A stretch of 64,000 nt of DNA, taken from Macrobrachium rosenbergii (taxonomy: Eukaryota; Arthropoda; Malacostraca; Decapoda; Palaemonidae). Shown here one piece after another: positions 63,336 through 64,000 of the stretch. Both the position numbers and the translations under genes were made by a program. Position 1 is the first letter of the stretch, and each line of letters begins with the position of its first letter. The DNA lies in the NCBI RefSeq assembly GCF_040412425.1, contig NC_089795.1, positions 82,460,163 to 82,524,162 on the forward strand. The letters run 5' to 3'. Below the pieces are notes generated by a model that made no database searches, was not told where the DNA came from, and saw only the letters and a list, made by a program, of their open reading frames with translations.

Positions 63336-64000
63336 AGGCAGCATTGCTCTCTATTTTGGCATGCCTCCACCAACCCCCCTCCCCCCACATACTTCTTGTG
63401 CCTCCCTCCCTTCCACTTCCTCCTCCTCCTGCTCCTCCTCTCTTTCTTCCCCCATCGATCTGTATAGTTGGGAAGTCTTTGCGTGATGACATTACCCACT
63501 TGAGAGTCTCTTAATTTGGCGGTTCAGTTTTGCAACATCATTAATTTAGTATGACAGTTATATACTTTGTTAAATCTTAAAAAGTTCACTAAGAAAATTC
63601 TCCAAGATCTAATTTGCTGTAGAGTTTCAGTGAATGAATTTGCATTAACAATATAATCCCTTATTGTAATAATGATAACAAATATTTAATATAATAATTA
63701 TTGATCTCTTAGTTCGTCTGCGATTGAAAGTGAACCATTGTTATACTGATAATGGAATAAATAGGATCTAAACAAAAGATCGGGCTGTTTCGTCCAGGCA
63801 TGCTCAGTGTTATATTTCGTGGATTAAGCAAATATACATAATAAAGCTATTGAAATATTTTGGGAACAAACTTTCCTCTATAGAAGTTTGATCGACAAGT
63901 TTATTTTTCGGAATTAATTCCATAAAATGATAGGGTACCTGAATATAACAGTTTCAAACGTGATGCCACTGACTGACTGTATTTCCTCACGGGAGCAGTA
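63336..64000. other. Upstream flank of LSM11 homologue
   Basis: A C-rich stretch (63362-63455) is followed by AT-rich DNA. No exon recognised. Confidence 0.4.

Overview
The window looks like a nuclear segment from a decapod crustacean, most likely a penaeid shrimp. The grounds are spliced genes with canonical GT-AG sites, an animal protein family, and an extraordinary density of long (CT/GA)n and (AT)n arrays, with more than forty tracts over about 25 bp. The species call is an inference from this texture. There are no operons, CRISPR arrays or prokaryotic signals. Most long open frames are read-through of microsatellites (poly-SL, poly-YI, poly-RE) and are not genes.

The one gene I can name is on the minus strand, from about 63.3 kb down to 44.68 kb: a homologue of LSM11, the U7 snRNP Sm-like protein of replication-dependent histone pre-mRNA 3'-end processing. 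Its Sm1 motif is in the exon at 54580-54718. Its Sm2 motif and long charged linker are in the last exon at 44902-45485. The conserved segment before the Sm fold (RNVLNRM...ENIRVK) ends at 60368. Two further exons (60811-60886 and 63189-63218) extend it to a Kozak ATG. The five exons sum to 1025 nt, one base short of a whole number of codons, and the conserved frame of exon 3 has a stop upstream with no usable acceptor after it. This points to a one-base assembly or allelic indel, or to an N-terminus different from my model.

On the plus strand I see a probable promoter and 5'UTR first exon (about 26939-27551) ending at a perfect donor. A second exon (43455-43688) carries an ATG, a hydrophobic signal peptide and a phase-1 donor. 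They may be the first two exons of one secreted or membrane-protein gene. If its remaining exons lie beyond 64 kb, LSM11 is nested antisense inside its intron. I could not find the later exons. A symmetric 132-nt membrane-segment exon is possible at 16475-16606.

Region by region: 1-26.9 kb has no confident gene. It holds SINE-like tRNA-derived fragments (4.35, 5.35 and 7.8 kb), a pyrimidine-rich block with a 33-bp minisatellite (6.1-7.3 kb), a 41-bp minisatellite (20.9-21.6 kb) and a 20-22-bp minisatellite (22.3-22.65 kb). From 26.9 to 27.55 kb is the putative first exon. From 27.6 to 43.4 kb is microsatellite-rich non-coding DNA. From 43.4 to 43.7 kb is the signal-peptide exon. From 44.68 to 63.3 kb is LSM11, whose introns hold G-rich repeats, a non-LTR retrotransposon remnant and a strong hairpin just inside intron 3. 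I found no convincing novel biological system. The most interesting leads are that hairpin, the LSM11 frame break, the nested-gene arrangement and the 41-bp array with a splice-donor-like motif in most units.
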